A stretch of 64,000 bases of DNA from NCBI RefSeq assembly GCF_048060115.1, contig NZ_JBHMIM010000013.1, positions 57,282-121,281 of the forward strand. Reading direction: 5' to 3'. The DNA is from Micromonospora_E sp048060115. Its GTDB lineage: Bacteria > Actinomycetota > Actinomycetes > Mycobacteriales > Micromonosporaceae. Made by a program: the position numbers and the translations under genes. Position 1 is the first letter of the stretch. Each line of letters opens with the position of its first letter. Shown here in pieces: positions 60,473 through 64,000 of this stretch. The notes beneath the pieces were generated by a model. That model saw nothing but the letters and a program-made list of their open reading frames with translations. It made no database searches and was not told the origin of the DNA.

Positions 60473-63001
60473 TCACGGCACTGCCCGCAGCCGGCGGACC
60501 TCGCTGGACTGCAGCGTCTCCGGGTCGGCCTGGGCCTCGTACCAAGCGGCGAGCCGCTCGTACGGCAGCGGCCGGCTGAACAGGAAACCCTGACCGATCT
60601 GGCAGCCGATGTCCTGCAGCAGTTCCAGAGTCAGCTCACTCTCCACACCCTCGGCCACCACGGTCAGGCCGAACTGCTGCGACAGCGTCACCACCGCGTT
60701 GACGATTGCCAGGTCCCCCGGATCGGTCGCCATGCCCTGCACGAACGAGCGGTCCACCTTCACCTCGTGGACCGGTAACCGCCGCAGATGCGCCAACGAC
60801 GTGTAGCCGGTGCCGAAGTCGTCCACCGACAGCCGTACCCCCAGGTCGCGCAGCCGCCGCAGGGTCGGCATCGGCCGGTCGGTGCCGTCCAACACCCCGG
60901 CCTCGGCGATCTCCAGGGTGAGCAGCTCCGGGGACACCTGATGCTCGTCCAACAACTCGCGTACCCGCTCGGGGAAGTCCGGGTCGGTCAACGTCCGGGC
61001 GGAAAGGTTGACCGAGACCGGCAACGGTTGCTGCCCCACACTCCACTCCCGGCACCGGCGCAGGCCCTCGCCGAGGACGAACTCGGTCAGCCGACCGAGT
61101 TGCCCGGTGTGCTCGGCGACCGCGACGAAATCCTCCGGTGCGACCGACCCGTGCGTCGGATGCTCCCACCGGGTCAGACACTCGACCCCGACCAGCCGGC
61201 GGCCGTGCAGCGTCACCTTCGGCTGGTAGTAGACCTCCAGCTGGCCTTCGTCCAACGCGACCCGCAGGTCGCCAGCGAGACCCAGCCGGCGTACGGATCG
61301 GGACTCCAGCGCCGGATTGAACAGTTGGACACCGCCGGACACCGACTTCGCCGCCGTCGCGGCCAGATCGGCACGTTGCAGCAACGTCGCCGCGTCACTG
61401 CCATGGTCCGGGTGCACCGTCACCCCGGCCACCGTGTCGACGTCCAGGGTGAGGGCGCCGAACACCATCTGGTCACGGATCTGGTCCCGAAGCTCCTCCG
61501 CGAGCGCAACCGCCAATTCGATGCTCTCCATCCGCAGGGTGACGACGAACTCGTCGCCCCCGCTGCGGCCGACCAGCGCCGACGACGGAGCGCTGACCCG
61601 CAGCCGCCGGGCGACCTCGACCAGGACCTTGTCCCCTGCCGCGTGCCCGAGGGATTCGTTGACCTGGCGTAGCCCGTCGACGTCGAAGAGCAGGACGGCG
61701 ACGACTTCACCCGGCGTACGGATGGCAACCGACTCGTCCAGGGCCGCGGTCAGCCGACGGCGGTTGGCCAGCCTGGTCAGCCCGTCGTGAGCGGCGTCGA
61801 AGCGCAGCCGGTCGACCAGGCGGGAGTTCTCCACGGCGACCGCCGCGTGCACGGCGATCGCCTCCAGTAGCCGGAGATCACCCGGCCCGAAGTGTGAGAT
61901 GTCCCCCAGGCGACCGCTGACTTCCAGACAGCCGATCACCAGTGAGCCGGCCCGCAGTGGCACGACGACGGCGTCTTTGGTGCCCCACTCGCGCAGTGCC
62001 GTATCGAACGAGCTGTCGCCGAACTTGGCTCCCAGTGCGAGTGAGGTTCCGGTCTCGAAGACCTGCTCCCGGATCGTCTGCGGAGTGCCAACCGTGTCGA
62101 CCAGACCCTGCCCATCGGCGGTGGCGGACAATAGGACTTCCGGATAGCGCCCCTGCTTCGGCAGCCACAGGGTGGCGTACTCAGACTGGAGGACCTCGCG
62201 TACCCGTTTGAGAAGGACGTCGGAGATCGTGCCGTCGTGTGGGGTATCGGCGATCGCCCGGGTCAGTGCGTAGATCTCGGACAGTGTCCGATTCTGGCGC
62301 AACGATTGGGCATAGGATCGGTACGCCAATACGAAGAAGACCACCAGTGCCACCAGCAGCACCAACGCCCATCCGCTCTGTGCGAGCAGGATCAGCACCA
62401 CTAGGCCGAAGGTGATGCTGATCGAGGCGACGATCACGCCGGGGACCGTGTTCGTGGTGAGTTCCTTGCTGGACAGCCGGCCCTGGACCAGCGAGACCAC
62501 CACGACCACGGCCACCAGGGTCATGATCTGATTCGCCATGACGGCGCCGACGAGGGTCAGCCAGGTCTGCGGTGACTCCGCGTCCAGCACGCCAGCGTTG
62601 ACCACGATGGCAGTGGCGACCGATGTGCCGGCTGCAACATTCGCGACGTTGAACCAAACCTTGACGGCGGGCTGCCGCTTGCTCATCTGCCCGATCATCA
62701 ACGCAAGGACCCGTCCAAGGATCAGGGTCAGCGGAGGCAGAAAGAACAGGCCGAGAAGGAACGGAATCTCGCCGAGGTTCAGCGTGAATGAATGTCGCCG
62801 CACCTCAAATAGCAGGATCGCCGAATGTGCCGCGAAAAAGAGACCGAAGAACAGTAGACCCAGCAACCAGTCGCCAGCGGGCTGAGGGTGGCTGATGCCT
62901 AAGGCCAGGGAAATGAGTACGGCTATCAACGCGAGTGGGCCGGTAACCAACCAGGCCCGCTCTGAAGAATGCCGTGCGCCGCCCTGCCGCTTAGGCACCA
63001 C
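60473..63001 (-). CDS. Membrane GAF-GGDEF-EAL cyclic-di-GMP protein
   Basis: An 842-residue protein. The first 225 residues form about eight membrane segments (from LIAVLISLALGISHP to WALVLLVALVVFFVLAY) that I cannot assign to a named MASE-type domain. A GAF-like domain follows (about 240-395). The GGDEF domain has the intact SGGDEF motif near residue 480. The EAL domain starts at about 605 with ECL in place of EAL, and keeps VNLSA, LEIAEAG, DDFGTGYTSL, VKVDRSF and AEGVE, so both activities look possible. The start is GTG 63001 or 62998. It follows the small secreted peptide gene by 24 bases. Confidence 0.93.
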   Translation of the reverse strand: MVPKRQGGARHSSERAWLVTGPLALIAVLISLALGISHPQPAGDWLLGLLFFGLFFAAHSAILLFEVRRHSFTLNLGEIPFLLGLFFLPPLTLILGRVLALMIGQMSKRQPAVKVWFNVANVAAGTSVATAIVVNAGVLDAESPQTWLTLVGAVMANQIMTLVAVVVVVSLVQGRLSSKELTTNTVPGVIVASISITFGLVVLILLAQSGWALVLLVALVVFFVLAYRSYAQSLRQNRTLSEIYALTRAIADTPHDGTISDVLLKRVREVLQSEYATLWLPKQGRYPEVLLSATADGQGLVDTVGTPQTIREQVFETGTSLALGAKFGDSSFDTALREWGTKDAVVVPLRAGSLVIGCLEVSGRLGDISHFGPGDLRLLEAIAVHAAVAVENSRLVDRLRFDAAHDGLTRLANRRRLTAALDESVAIRTPGEVVAVLLFDVDGLRQVNESLGHAAGDKVLVEVARRLRVSAPSSALVGRSGGDEFVVTLRMESIELAVALAEELRDQIRDQMVFGALTLDVDTVAGVTVHPDHGSDAATLLQRADLAATAAKSVSGGVQLFNPALESRSVRRLGLAGDLRVALDEGQLEVYYQPKVTLHGRRLVGVECLTRWEHPTHGSVAPEDFVAVAEHTGQLGRLTEFVLGEGLRRCREWSVGQQPLPVSVNLSARTLTDPDFPERVRELLDEHQVSPELLTLEIAEAGVLDGTDRPMPTLRRLRDLGVRLSVDDFGTGYTSLAHLRRLPVHEVKVDRSFVQGMATDPGDLAIVNAVVTLSQQFGLTVVAEGVESELTLELLQDIGCQIGQGFLFSRPLPYERLAAWYEAQADPETLQSSEVRRLRAVP

Positions 63002-63025
63002 GCCCCCCGGAGGTCAGCTCAACGA

Positions 63026-63241
63026 CTAGTTCCAGACCCAGTCGTGGAGAGAAACCGGCGCATCAATCGAATCGTCGAAGCCGAACTTATCCACCGGGGA
63101 AACCAGAGAAACGTCGTCACCGACCGTGACCCAGGCTTGAGCAGCTTGGGCAGCGGTCCCTGCGGTGAACGAGACAGCAATCCCGAGTGCGACGACCGCG
63201 ACGACCCTGCCGAGCCGGCGGCCCATCGTGTGTCCACGCAT
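63026..63241 (-). CDS. Small secreted peptide upstream of the c-di-GMP protein
   Basis: Function not recognised. A 71-residue product from ATG 63241 with GGGAG about nine bases upstream; ATG 63226 is an alternative. The N terminus is a clear Sec signal peptide (MGRRLGRVVAVVALGIAVSF, then TAGTAAQAAQA as the cleavage region), leaving about 35-38 mature residues. The mature part is acidic with aromatic residues at the end (DKFGFDDSIDAPVSLHDWVWN) and has no Cys. It is in the same orientation as the GGDEF-EAL gene, 24 bases before it, so the two are probably one transcript. Confidence 0.65.
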   Translation of the reverse strand: MRGHTMGRRLGRVVAVVALGIAVSFTAGTAAQAAQAWVTVGDDVSLVSPVDKFGFDDSIDAPVSLHDWVWN

Positions 63242-64000
63242 GTTACAGACTCCCGTCCAAGGAGGCGAATGACTTGCACAAAGGTGGGGCAGAGTCCTGA
63301 TGGTGCCACACCAGACGGTCTCACCGGTAGGTGGACGCGGCCAGCCTGCACCTTCGGCACCACCCATCCTAGCCAATCGGACGAGGAGAACCTTAGCCGC
63401 GTCTTTCCTGGGCGGCATTCGTCCCGCCGCAGCTCAGCCCAGTGGCGGGGGGGCATCTCTGGGCTCGGCTGCGGCGTCACCAGATTATCGTGATCCGCAC
63501 GGAAACGGTAAGCGGGTCGAGGATGTCCAGAACTTTGATTCGCCCGACATGCCGGATTTAATCCGATTCAGCAATAGAAGGATTTATCACGTACTTTATT
63601 GGTCTATTCGCCGAGATGCCGGAACGGAAGTCTCGCTGGTGGTTCCGTCGACACCCGCTGTCGCCAGTTCTCGACGCTAAGCCCTAGAGTCAACGCAGTG
63701 GGCACCCTTTCGGTCACAGCTCGATGACAGTCACTACTCGCCAGTTCGGAAATCGCAGCCCGAAGGCCCCACCACCACCGAGAACGCTCACATGGCCGCT
63801 CCAGACAACGAGAAACCACAGTCGCCGGCCGCAGCTGCCCCGTCCTACGCCAGCCCGCCGACCTCCGCCCTGCCCCTCGACTCTGGCATCAGACGCCCAG
63901 AGCCCGCCGTAGACGGCTGAACCTGGCCGCAATGCTGCGTAGCTTAAGTTGATCTTGGGGTGTGGCCTGCGGTTGTGTGGCTGCTGTCGGGTGGTTCGGC
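63242..64000. other. Gene-poor, partly AT-rich right end
   Basis: About 760 bases without a convincing gene. The stretch 63490-63640 is clearly richer in A and T than the rest of the window and contains a perfect CGGATTTAATCCG palindrome (63553-63565). A minus-strand TAGGAT box near 63365-63371 might serve the peptide gene, without a good -35. Short open frames in 63600-63930 on both strands have low-complexity Arg/Pro or Gly/Trp composition and are not supported. The last 60 bases show nothing recognisable. Confidence 0.5.

Noticed and set aside
63792..63920. Short plus-strand frame of 42 codons (MAAPDNEKPQSP...)
   Set aside because: Pro/Ala-rich, no ribosome site or promoter, and no recognisable relatives; could be chance.
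63604..63932. Minus-strand frames near the right edge
   Set aside because: Arg/Trp/Gly-rich composition without start signals; they overlap one another in different frames.
63935..64000. G/T-rich right edge as a possible mobile-element end
   Set aside because: Too little sequence is visible to see terminal repeats or a transposase.

Overview
The window is high-GC actinomycete DNA. Gene order, GTG/TTG starts, the cvn conservon, the rpmG-hadA-hadB-tRNA-Trp-secE-nusG order and the ribosomal gene content suggest a Micromonosporaceae member (Micromonospora or a close relative). That family assignment is inference; no database search was possible. Most of the window is chromosomal core: the spc/S10/alpha ribosomal superoperon, the str operon, rpoBC, rplJL, rplKA and nusG/secE, nearly all on the minus strand.

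Layout: 1-4212 is a minus-strand conservon (sensor kinase, roadblock protein, DUF742 protein, GTPase cut by the window edge), divergent from an amino-acid-type substrate-binding lipoprotein (4678-5892). 5962-9948 is a nitrate/sulfonate/thiamine-precursor-type ABC importer split into two divergent units (permease and binding protein on minus; ATPase and LLM flavin oxidoreductase on plus), with a possible central operator. 10021-11532 is an 8-TM protein with a Pro/Ala-rich tail, apparently made from a leaderless transcript. 11514-17555 is a complete TPP-riboswitch-controlled thiamine operon, thiE-thiO-thiS-thiG-(second thiE-like)-thiD-thiC. 17675-21506 holds an aldo/keto reductase remnant, an ABC-F ATPase, a methyltransferase and a membrane protein.

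21524-40373 is the ribosomal superoperon read right to left: rpsJ through rplO, then secY-adk-map, a DUF1707 protein, infA-rpmJ-rpsM-rpsK-rpsD-rpoA-rplQ-truA. 40778-45173 is tuf-fusA-rpsG-rpsL. Two small membrane proteins follow, then rpoC-rpoB, rplL-rplJ with an L10-type leader, rplA-rplK, nusG-secE, tRNA-Trp, a hadA/hadB-like dehydratase pair, rpmG, tRNA-Met and tRNA-Thr.

60473-64000 is the least conserved end: a membrane GAF-GGDEF-EAL c-di-GMP protein, a very small secreted peptide directly upstream of it in the same orientation, and an AT-rich stretch without a convincing gene. Best candidates for something undescribed are the peptide/c-di-GMP pair, the divergent transporter operator, and the paired ThiE-type proteins with different active-site losses. 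Promoter calls are by eye from -35/-10 spacing, and hairpins are by eye from inverted repeats.
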